Shown piece by piece: positions 57,437-64,000 of a DNA stretch of 64,000 nucleotides (position 1 is the first letter of the stretch; each line of letters begins with the position of its first letter). Made by a program: the position numbers and the translations under genes. Source of the stretch: BD2-11 sp965115885. Its GTDB lineage: Bacteria > Gemmatimonadota > Gemmatimonadetes > Longimicrobiales > Gaopeijiaceae. The notes beneath the pieces were generated by a model, which had not been told where the DNA came from, did not search any database, and worked only from the letters and a program-made list of their open reading frames with translations. Location of the stretch: assembly GCA_965115885.1 (NCBI GenBank), contig OZ220479.1:1612001-1676000 (forward strand). The letters are read 5' to 3'.

Positions 57437-58714
57437 TTGGCGCTCAGGACGGTCGAGATCCCGGTGAAGCGGGGCGCGGAGATGGGAATGGACGCGCGGC
57501 CCGCGATGGGGCCGCTGGCGCCCGTCGACGTCGCCGAGCCCGACATCGGCTCCGAGCGGATGCTCATCAACGTCGGGCCGCAACACCCCGCCACCCACGG
57601 CGTGCTGCGTCTCGTCTGCGAGCTGGACGGGGAGACGGTGGTGTCGGTCGCGCCGCACATCGGCTACCTGCACTCCTCCTTCGAGAAGCTGGGCGAGTAC
57701 CGCACCTACAACCAGATCGTGCCGCTCACCGACCGCATGGACTACCTGGCGCCGCTCATCTACAACTGCGCCTACGCCATGGCGGTCGAGAAGCTGATGG
57801 GCATCGAGGTCACGGAGCGTTGCAAGGTGGCGCGGGTCGTCTGTCTGGAGTTGGACCGCATCTTCTCGCATCTGCTCTGGCTGGGGACCACCGCGATCGA
57901 CGTCGGCGCCTTCACCCCCTTTCTGTACGCGTTCCAGGAACGGGAGCGCATCTACCGGCTGCACGAAGAGCTCACCGGCGCCCGCATCACGACCTCCGCC
58001 ACCCGCGTCGGGGGCATGATGGCGGATCTGCCCTCCGGCTGGGCCGAAGGCGTGCGCGCCTTCGTCGACGCCTTCCCCCGCACCCTGAACGAGATCGACG
58101 CGCTGCTCACCACCAACGCGATCCACCAGGGCCGCACCATGGACATCGGCGCGATCGGTCCCGAGGACGCGGTCGACTGCGGGCTGACCGGCCCCAACCT
58201 GCGCGCCAGCGGGGTGGACTACGACGTGCGCAAGGACCGGCCCTACTACGACTACGAGACCTACGACTTCGAGGTCCCGGTCGGCGAGAACGGGGACTGC
58301 TACGACCGCTACCTGGTGCGCATGGAGGAGATGCGTCAGAGCGTGGCCATCCTGCACCAGGCGTTGGACCGCCTCCCCGACGGCCCCGTCAACGTGGAGG
58401 ACCCGCGCGTCAGTCTGCCCGGCAAGACCGACTGCATGAGCGACATGGAGTCGATGATCCACCACTTCAAGCTGATCATGGACGGCGTCGACGCCCCCGC
58501 CCAGGATTGCTACTTCTCCGTGGAGGGGTCGAAGGGGGAACTCGGGATGTATCTGGTGGGCGACGGCGGCCCCAAACCGGTGCGCTGGCGCATTCGCCCT
58601 CCGTCCTTCGTGAACCTGTCCGCGATCGCGAAGCTGGCCGAGGGGCATCTGGTGGCCGACCTCATCATGATCAACGCGAGTCTCGACATCGTCCTGGGAG
58701 AGATCGACCGGTGA
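57437..58714 (+). CDS. nuoD: NADH-quinone oxidoreductase subunit D
   Basis: This 425-residue 49-kDa subunit forms the quinone pocket with NuoB. It shows N-V-G-P-Q-H-P-A-T-H-G-V (about 45-56), the T-Y-N-Q loop, G-G-M-M-A-D-L-P and F-V-N-L-S-A-I-A-K. The TTG at 57437, 4 nt after nuoC, is the most likely start; ATGs at 57482 and 57488 are possible. Confidence 0.95.
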   Translation: MALRTVEIPVKRGAEMGMDARPAMGPLAPVDVAEPDIGSERMLINVGPQHPATHGVLRLVCELDGETVVSVAPHIGYLHSSFEKLGEYRTYNQIVPLTDRMDYLAPLIYNCAYAMAVEKLMGIEVTERCKVARVVCLELDRIFSHLLWLGTTAIDVGAFTPFLYAFQERERIYRLHEELTGARITTSATRVGGMMADLPSGWAEGVRAFVDAFPRTLNEIDALLTTNAIHQGRTMDIGAIGPEDAVDCGLTGPNLRASGVDYDVRKDRPYYDYETYDFEVPVGENGDCYDRYLVRMEEMRQSVAILHQALDRLPDGPVNVEDPRVSLPGKTDCMSDMESMIHHFKLIMDGVDAPAQDCYFSVEGSKGELGMYLVGDGGPKPVRWRIRPPSFVNLSAIAKLAEGHLVADLIMINASLDIVLGEIDR

Positions 58715-59373
58715 GCCGGCCCGCGCGCGCGCCGTTCCGCAACCCCGGCTGGGCAGGCAACGTGGGCGAGTTCGACCTCTCCGAGGCGGACGTGCGCGGC
58801 ACCGACTTCGTGGGCGAACGGCCTCTGGACGGAGGACATCCCGCGGCCGCGCCCTCCTATCCGTACATGCTCCCGGACAAGGATCCGGACGCGACGCTCT
58901 TCGAGGGGCCGTACCTGGAGCGGTTCGAGAAGATCCGCTCGCGCTATCCCACGGCGCGCGGCGCCCTGCTGCCCGCGCTGAACCTGGCCCAGGAGCTGCG
59001 CGGCCACGTTTCCCCGGAGACGATGGACGAAGTGGCGGCGCTGCTCGGCCTGCCGGCGGCCGAGGTGCGCGGGACGGCCACCTTCTACACGATGTACAAC
59101 AAGCGTCCGGTGGGGCGATTTCTCGTCCAGGTCTGCACCAACGTCAGCTGCAGCCTGTGCGGCGGCGAAGAAGTGTTGAACGCGTTTCTCCGGCACGCCG
59201 GCACCGAGCCGGGAGAGACTTCCGAGGACGGCGATTTCACCGTCGTCGAAGTGGAATGCCTGGCGGCGTGCGGCTTTCCCGTGGCCGTGCAGATCAACTC
59301 CCGCTACTACGAGAACGTGCTGCCGGACGACGTGCCCGCGCTCCTCGAACGCTTGAGGGAGCGGGGGGAATAG
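58711..59373 (+). CDS. nuoE: NADH-quinone oxidoreductase subunit E
   Basis: This 220-residue thioredoxin-fold subunit carries [2Fe-2S] cluster N1a with ligands in V-C-T-N-V-S-C-S-L-C-G-G (about 137-148) and E-C-L-A-A-C-G (about 184-190). About 60 extra N-terminal residues, including D-G-G-H-P-A-A-A-P-S, precede the core. The GTG overlaps nuoD by 4 nt. Confidence 0.94.
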   Translation: MSRPARAPFRNPGWAGNVGEFDLSEADVRGTDFVGERPLDGGHPAAAPSYPYMLPDKDPDATLFEGPYLERFEKIRSRYPTARGALLPALNLAQELRGHVSPETMDEVAALLGLPAAEVRGTATFYTMYNKRPVGRFLVQVCTNVSCSLCGGEEVLNAFLRHAGTEPGETSEDGDFTVVEVECLAACGFPVAVQINSRYYENVLPDDVPALLERLRERGE

Positions 59374-59374
59374 G

Positions 59375-60667
59375 ATGGCCTATCCGTACGTGCACGAGCG
59401 CGAAGTGCGCGTCGTCTCGCGCAATTTCGGGGATCCCGCCGCGCGCACGCTGAAAGGCTACCGCGAGCGGGGCGGGTACCGGGGGCTGGCGTGCGCCCTC
59501 GAAATCGGGCCCGCCGCGGTCGTCGACGAGGTCAAAGCCTCCGGGTTGCGGGGCAGGGGAGGCGCGGGCTTTCTCACCGGGCTCAAGTGGAGCTTCATGC
59601 CGAAGCCGGGGACGAAGCCGCACTACCTCCTGTGCAACGCGGACGAATCCGAGCCCGGCACCTTCAAGGACCGCGAGCTGATCCGCTGGGATCCCCACCA
59701 GCTCATCGAAGGATGCCTGATCGCCGCCTACGCGATGGGCGCCCGACACGCCTACGTCTACCTGAGGGGCGAGTTCTTCGAGACCAGCCAGATCCTCGCG
59801 CGGGCGGTCGAGCAGGCGTACGAGGGCGGCTACGCCGGAGCCGACGTCCTGGGCTCGGGGATCCGCATCGACGTCACCGTCCACGTGGGCGCGGGCGCCT
59901 ACATCTGCGGGGAGGAGACGGGGCTCATGAACTCGCTGGAGGGTCGGCGCGGGGAGCCCCGGGTGAAGCCGCCCTTTCCGGCCGCGCAGGGCGTGTACTC
60001 CATGCCCACGACCATCAACAACGTCGAAACCTTGGCGGCCGTGCCCCACATCGTCGCCGAAGGCGGCGAGTGGTATCGGCAGTGGGGCACCGAAAAATCC
60101 CCCGGCACCAAGCTCTTCTGCGTCAGCGGCCACGTGGAGAGGCCCGGCAACTACGAGTTGCCGCTGGGCTTTCCCATGATGGAACTGATCGAGGACGTGT
60201 GCGGCGGCGTGGCCGGCGGGCGGGCGCTCAAGTCGGTGATTCCGGGCGGAAGCTCCGTGCCGCTGCTTTCGGCGGAGGACTGCCGCGGGTGCACGTTGTG
60301 CTACGAAGGAGTGGCCGAGGCCGGCTCCATGCTCGGGTGCGCCTCGGTGATCGTGATGGACGAGAACACCGACATCGTGCGCGAAGTCCGGCGCATGGTG
60401 CAGTTCTACGCGCACGAGTCCTGCGGTCAGTGCACGCCGTGCCGCGAGGGCACGGCGTGGATGACGCGCGTGTTGCGCCGCATCGAAGCGGGCCGCGGCA
60501 CCGAGGCCGACCTGGACACCCTGCTCGACATGAGCGACCAGATGACGGGCACCACCATCTGCGTGCTCTCCGACTCGGCGGCCGCCCCGGTGGTCTCCTC
60601 CATCGAGAAGTTCCGGGACGAGTACTTGGCCCTGATCCGCCGGGACGAGCGCGCGGAGGTCGCGTGA
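59375..60667 (+). CDS. nuoF: NADH-quinone oxidoreductase subunit F, with extra cysteine cluster
   Basis: This 430-residue subunit is the NADH dehydrogenase module. The glycine-rich site is G-L-R-G-R-G-G-A-G-F (about 56-65), followed by C-N-A-D-E-S-E-P-G-T. The N3 [4Fe-4S] ligands are in E-S-C-G-Q-C-T-P-C-R-E-G (about 348-359) and a later Cys. Between FMN domain and N3 it has C303-x2-C306-x2-C309 and C322, where homologues I recall have V/D/S. Four close cysteines could hold a further cluster. Confidence 0.95.
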   Translation: MAYPYVHEREVRVVSRNFGDPAARTLKGYRERGGYRGLACALEIGPAAVVDEVKASGLRGRGGAGFLTGLKWSFMPKPGTKPHYLLCNADESEPGTFKDRELIRWDPHQLIEGCLIAAYAMGARHAYVYLRGEFFETSQILARAVEQAYEGGYAGADVLGSGIRIDVTVHVGAGAYICGEETGLMNSLEGRRGEPRVKPPFPAAQGVYSMPTTINNVETLAAVPHIVAEGGEWYRQWGTEKSPGTKLFCVSGHVERPGNYELPLGFPMMELIEDVCGGVAGGRALKSVIPGGSSVPLLSAEDCRGCTLCYEGVAEAGSMLGCASVIVMDENTDIVREVRRMVQFYAHESCGQCTPCREGTAWMTRVLRRIEAGRGTEADLDTLLDMSDQMTGTTICVLSDSAAAPVVSSIEKFRDEYLALIRRDERAEVA

Positions 60668-62259
60668 GCTCCGTCACCCTGACCGTCGACGGCCGCCGGG
60701 TCACGGTCCCCGAGGGAACCAGCCTGCTCGACGCGGCGCGCGCGATCGGCGTGGAAGTGCCGCACTACTGCTACCATCCCGCGCTGTCCGCCCCCGCCCA
60801 GTGCCGCCTCTGCCTCGTGGACGTGGAGGGCGCGCCCAAGCCGATGCCCTCCTGCGTCACCTTGGCCCAGGACGGCCAAGTGGTGCGCACCGACGAAGGA
60901 CGAGCGCGCGAGATGCGCAAGGGGGTGCTCGAGTTCTATCTCGTCAACCACCCCCTGGACTGCCCCATCTGCGATCAGTCGGGCGAGTGCAAGCTGCAGG
61001 ACTACGTCCACGAAGAAGGCCGCGCGCACGGGCGCGGGATCGAGCCCAAGCGCGTCTTCGGTCGCGACGACTTCGGAGGGGACGTCCTCTTCTACGGGGA
61101 TCGCTGCGTCATGTGCACGCGCTGCGTGCGCTTCATGGAGGAGGTGGCGCAGGATCCCGTGCTGACGGTGGTGGAACGGGGCGACCGTTCGATCATCGAC
61201 ACGTTCTTCGAGCGGGGGCTCGAGGACTCCCCCTACTCCGGCAACGTCGTCGACATCTGTCCGGTGGGAGCGCTGGTCTCCAAGGACTTTCTGCACAAGG
61301 CGCGCGCCTGGGACCTCGACCACACCGCGTCGGTGTGTCCCAACTGTTCGCAGGGCTGCAACGTCGACCTCCACACCCGCGACAACGTGGTGCATCGGCT
61401 GAAACCCCGCGAGAACCCGGAGGTCAACGGCCACTGGATGTGCGACTACGGACGGGGCCGCTACGAGTGGATGAACCGGAGCGACCGGATCGGGGAGCCT
61501 TTCGCGCGCGCCGAGAACGGCTGGTCGACGCCCGGATGGCGCGGAGCCCTCGCGTCGCTCGCGGACCGGCTCGGGGCGTGCGGCGGGCCCGTGCACGCGG
61601 TCGCCTCGCCCTACGCGTCCAACGAAGACCTGAGCGCGTTGCGCGAGCTCGCGGACCGGCTCGGGGGCGCCGCCGCCGCGTACCGCGTTCCTCGGGCCTC
61701 CGACGAAGTTCCGCTTCCCGGATTCCCCGTCCTGGCCCGCCGCCGCGACTTGGCCCCCAACGTCCGAGGCGCCGAACTGCTGGGGATGCGACGCGTGGGA
61801 GGCGACGCCGCCGAGGGCGGCCTGGAAGAGATGGCCGAGAGCGCCGGCACGCTGATCGTGCTGGGCGACGAGCTGGCCGACCAGCCGGACGACTTCGGGG
61901 CGAAGGCGGAGCTCTTCGTCTACCTCGGCGCCCATCCCGCGTCCGCGGCCCGCAACGCGCACTTCGTGCTCCCGATCACCACCTTCGCCGAGCAGGAGGG
62001 AACGTTCACCAACGTCCGGACCCGGGTTCAGCGCTTCGCGCCGGCGCTCTCGGCCCCCGGGGAGGCTCGGCCGGCATGGCGCGTCCTCGCCTCGCTGGCC
62101 GCCTCCCTCGGGGGCGAGTCCGCGCCCGCGAGCGCGGCGGAGGCTTTCGACAGGCTCGCCGAGCGCGTGGCGGAGTACGAAGGGCTCGACTACGGTCGGA
62201 TCGGAGCCCGCGGGGCGCCGGCGGGCCGGGCCGCGGCCGTCGCCGCGGGGCGTCCGTGA
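60664..62259 (+). CDS. nuoG: NADH-quinone oxidoreductase subunit G
   Basis: This 531-residue iron-sulfur subunit has an N-terminal [2Fe-2S] ferredoxin domain (Y-C-Y-H-P, C-R-L-C). It is followed by H-P-L-D-C-P-I-C-D-Q-S-G-E-C-K-L-Q, the C-V-M-C-T-R-C-V-R [4Fe-4S] region and V-C-P-N-C-S-Q-G-C-N (about 223-232) for an N7-type cluster. The molybdopterin-like C-terminal half is shortened compared with the roughly 900-residue E. coli protein, which is frequent outside Proteobacteria. The GTG overlaps nuoF by 4 nt. Confidence 0.94.
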   Translation: MSSVTLTVDGRRVTVPEGTSLLDAARAIGVEVPHYCYHPALSAPAQCRLCLVDVEGAPKPMPSCVTLAQDGQVVRTDEGRAREMRKGVLEFYLVNHPLDCPICDQSGECKLQDYVHEEGRAHGRGIEPKRVFGRDDFGGDVLFYGDRCVMCTRCVRFMEEVAQDPVLTVVERGDRSIIDTFFERGLEDSPYSGNVVDICPVGALVSKDFLHKARAWDLDHTASVCPNCSQGCNVDLHTRDNVVHRLKPRENPEVNGHWMCDYGRGRYEWMNRSDRIGEPFARAENGWSTPGWRGALASLADRLGACGGPVHAVASPYASNEDLSALRELADRLGGAAAAYRVPRASDEVPLPGFPVLARRRDLAPNVRGAELLGMRRVGGDAAEGGLEEMAESAGTLIVLGDELADQPDDFGAKAELFVYLGAHPASAARNAHFVLPITTFAEQEGTFTNVRTRVQRFAPALSAPGEARPAWRVLASLAASLGGESAPASAAEAFDRLAERVAEYEGLDYGRIGARGAPAGRAAAVAAGRP

Positions 62260-63506
62260 GCGATCTCTCCCCCACGGCCGCCCTGATCGCCGCGGCGGTC
62301 AAGGTTCTGGCCGTCTTCACGGCGCTGATGGTGGCGATCATGTACGCGACCTGGGCCGAGCGACGCCTCTCCGCCTTCATCCAGGATCGCCTGGGGCCGA
62401 ATCGGGTGGGACCGTTCGGATTGTTGCAGCCCATCGCCGACGGACTCAAGAACATCGTCAAGGAGGAGACCGACCCGGCCACCGCGTCGCGCTTCTTCTT
62501 CGTTCTCGGTCCGATGCTGTCGATCATGCCGGCGCTGGTGGCGTTCGCCGTGATCCCCTTCGCCGCTCCGTTGCCCACCCCGTGGGGAACGGTGGACATG
62601 GTGGTGGCCGACCTTCCCGTGGGGGTGCTCTACGTCCTCGCCGTCGGCTCCCTCGGGGTCTACGGAATCTTTCTGGGCGGATGGTCCTCCAACAACAAGT
62701 ACGCGCTGCTGGGCGGATTGCGCGCGTCGGCCCAGATGGTCAGCTACGAGGTCGGGCTGGGGCTCGCGCTGATCCCGGTGATGATCCTGGCGGGCAACGT
62801 CACCCTCACCCGGGTAGTGGCCGACCAGCAGATGGGGCTCTGGTACGTCCTGCCGCTTTCGCTCGCCTTCCTCCTTTTCCTGATCTCGGCCTTCGCGGAG
62901 ACCAACCGGTTGCCCTTCGACATGCCGGAGGCCGAGTCCGAGCTCGTGACCGGATACCACACCGAATACTCGTCCATGAAGTTCAGCATGTTCTTCATCG
63001 CCGAGTACGCGCACGTGATCACCGCCTCGGCGCTCATGGCGACCCTGTTTCTGGGCGGCTGGGACATCCCCTTCTGGACGGGAGACAACTTCGTTCCCCA
63101 CGAGGGCGGGCTCGTTTCCGGCTTCACGGCGGCGGGCGAGCCCGTTCCCGCCCGCCTGTCGGCGTGGACCACGTTGCTCACTCTGGGCGCCTTCGCGCTC
63201 AAGACCGCCTTCTTCGTGGTGCTCTACATCTGGGTGCGATGGACGTTGCCGCGCTTCCGCTACGACCAGGTCATGCACCTGGGGTGGAAGGTGATGTTGC
63301 CCACCGCGCTCGCCTACGTCATGCTCGTGGCCGCAACCGTGCTCGTGCTGGATCAGCTGGGCGTGTCCGGCGGCCTGGGCTTCGCTCTGGCGCTGACCGC
63401 CGTGAGCTTGGTCGCCACGGGCGTGTTCGTCCTGTACCTCGACCGCGGCCGGATCATCGTCGGAGCCGCGCCCGCCGACCGCGCGGCGTCGGCCGGCAAC
63501 CCATGA
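62256..63506 (+). CDS. nuoH: NADH-quinone oxidoreductase subunit H
   Basis: This 416-residue membrane subunit at the quinone entrance has about eight to nine helices. Signatures are E-R-R-L-S-A-F-I-Q-D-R-L-G-P-N-R-V-G-P (about 36-54), Q-P-I-A-D-G-L-K, S-A-F-A-E-T-N-R-L-P-F-D-M-P-E-A-E-S-E-L-V and G-Y-H-T-E-Y-S. The GTG overlaps nuoG by 4 nt. Confidence 0.95.
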   Translation: MSDLSPTAALIAAAVKVLAVFTALMVAIMYATWAERRLSAFIQDRLGPNRVGPFGLLQPIADGLKNIVKEETDPATASRFFFVLGPMLSIMPALVAFAVIPFAAPLPTPWGTVDMVVADLPVGVLYVLAVGSLGVYGIFLGGWSSNNKYALLGGLRASAQMVSYEVGLGLALIPVMILAGNVTLTRVVADQQMGLWYVLPLSLAFLLFLISAFAETNRLPFDMPEAESELVTGYHTEYSSMKFSMFFIAEYAHVITASALMATLFLGGWDIPFWTGDNFVPHEGGLVSGFTAAGEPVPARLSAWTTLLTLGAFALKTAFFVVLYIWVRWTLPRFRYDQVMHLGWKVMLPTALAYVMLVAATVLVLDQLGVSGGLGFALALTAVSLVATGVFVLYLDRGRIIVGAAPADRAASAGNP

Positions 63507-63522
63507 ACCCGAGGGAGTCGTC

Positions 63523-64000
63523 GTGGCCATTTCGGTGAAGGTGGTGCGCAGGCCGGAAGCGGCTCGGAGCTCGTACCTGCGAGCCGCTCTCAAGGGGATG
63601 TCGCTGACTTTCCGGCACATGGTGAATCCCCGCAAGGCGACCCGCAGCTACCCGGAGGAGCCCACCGAACTGCATCCCCGCTGGCGCGGCACCCACCGCA
63701 TGGAAGTGCACGCGGACGGGCGCCCCAAGTGCGTCGCCTGCGGCCTCTGTCCGACGGTCTGCCCGGCCAACTGTATCCGCTTGGTCGGCGGGGAGGACGA
63801 TCAGGGCAACCGCTACCCCATCGTCTACGAGATCGACGAGTTCCGCTGCATCTTCTGCGGCATGTGCCAGGAAGTGTGCCCGGTGGAGGCCATCCACGTG
63901 GGCCGACACTTCGAGAACGCCGAGTACACGCGCGAGCGCTTCGTCTACGACCTGGACCGGCTGATGGAGCAGGAACACCCGGTCACCGTCCTCTGGGACC
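63523..64000 (+). CDS. nuoI: NADH-quinone oxidoreductase subunit I, truncated by window end
   Basis: The first 159 residues of the 8Fe ferredoxin subunit are present. Two [4Fe-4S] motifs, C-V-A-C-G-L-C-P-T-V-C-P and C-I-F-C-G-M-C-Q-E-V-C-P, carry clusters N6a and N6b between NuoG and NuoB. The GTG at 63523 lies 16 nt after nuoH and fits the family start. The rest of the gene, and presumably nuoJ onward, lies outside. Confidence 0.93.
   Translation, partial: MAISVKVVRRPEAARSSYLRAALKGMSLTFRHMVNPRKATRSYPEEPTELHPRWRGTHRMEVHADGRPKCVACGLCPTVCPANCIRLVGGEDDQGNRYPIVYEIDEFRCIFCGMCQEVCPVEAIHVGRHFENAEYTRERFVYDLDRLMEQEHPVTVLWD

Overview
This is a 64 kb chromosomal window from a high-GC bacterium. Gene content points to Gemmatimonadota or a close relative: S9 and M20 exopeptidases with signal peptides, six-bladed propeller lipoproteins, remnants of Ig-like plus leucine-rich-repeat lipoproteins, a cadherin/carboxypeptidase-type TonB receptor, aconitase X, a GPP34 protein and a nuoABCDEFGHI operon. 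This is inference from gene families; no rRNA gene is present to test it. GTG and TTG starts and 4-nt stop/start overlaps are common. No tRNA, rRNA or CRISPR array was seen.

Region 1 (1-3146) is a broken gene. A secreted zinc-metalloprotease-like lipoprotein on the minus strand is cut by a complete IS1595-family element (382-1837, 23-bp inverted repeats, perfect 8-bp target duplication) and also carries a 1-nt frameshift just before its HEYGH motif. Removing the IS and one duplication restores the reading frame across the junction exactly.

Region 2 (4377-14201) is a three-gene defence module of the helicase-methylase-ATPase (Hma) kind: a SNF2 helicase with a C-terminal DUF3883 domain, a DUF1156 DNA methyltransferase, and a DUF499 ATPase with an N-terminal HEPN-like domain holding an R-x4-H motif. 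The methyltransferase contains an uninterrupted run of 18 G (8504-8521), in frame here. Loss of one or two G would stop translation within 40 codons, so the module is a candidate phase-variable defence system. This is the most interesting feature of the window.

Region 3 (14433-31832) is mixed metabolism: M20 and S9 peptidases, Nudix hydrolase, SLC13 transporter, PQQ-type sugar dehydrogenase, a ComEA-like lipoprotein and a membrane protein behind a Fur-like palindrome, then a DadA-like oxidase, PdxH, a DapF homologue lacking both catalytic cysteines, GPP34, the two aconitase-X subunits and a propeller lipoprotein.

Region 4 (32076-49332) is an acyl-CoA catabolic cluster: UbiB kinase, MeaB, a stand-alone B12-binding mutase subunit, acyl-CoA carboxylase beta subunit, DUF1446/AtuA protein, its small AtuA-like partner, enoyl-CoA hydratase, 2-oxoglutarate dehydrogenase E1, a second M20 peptidase, a D-aminoacylase and an acyl-CoA dehydrogenase. 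RNase E/G, rplU and rpmA follow. The first five genes overlap one another. A 481-bp purine-rich segment separates the two AtuA-type genes.

Region 5 (50336-54930) looks like a metal-acquisition locus: a small Cys/His protein, a TonB-dependent receptor and a His-rich lipoprotein present twice through a 611-bp-period tandem duplication, closed by a 14-bp perfect hairpin. A decayed Ig/LRR lipoprotein follows.

Region 6 (55779-64000) is the respiratory complex I operon nuoA to nuoI, truncated by the window end. The nuoA and rplU promoters share a candidate TTGACC-N16/17-TAGCTT signal.
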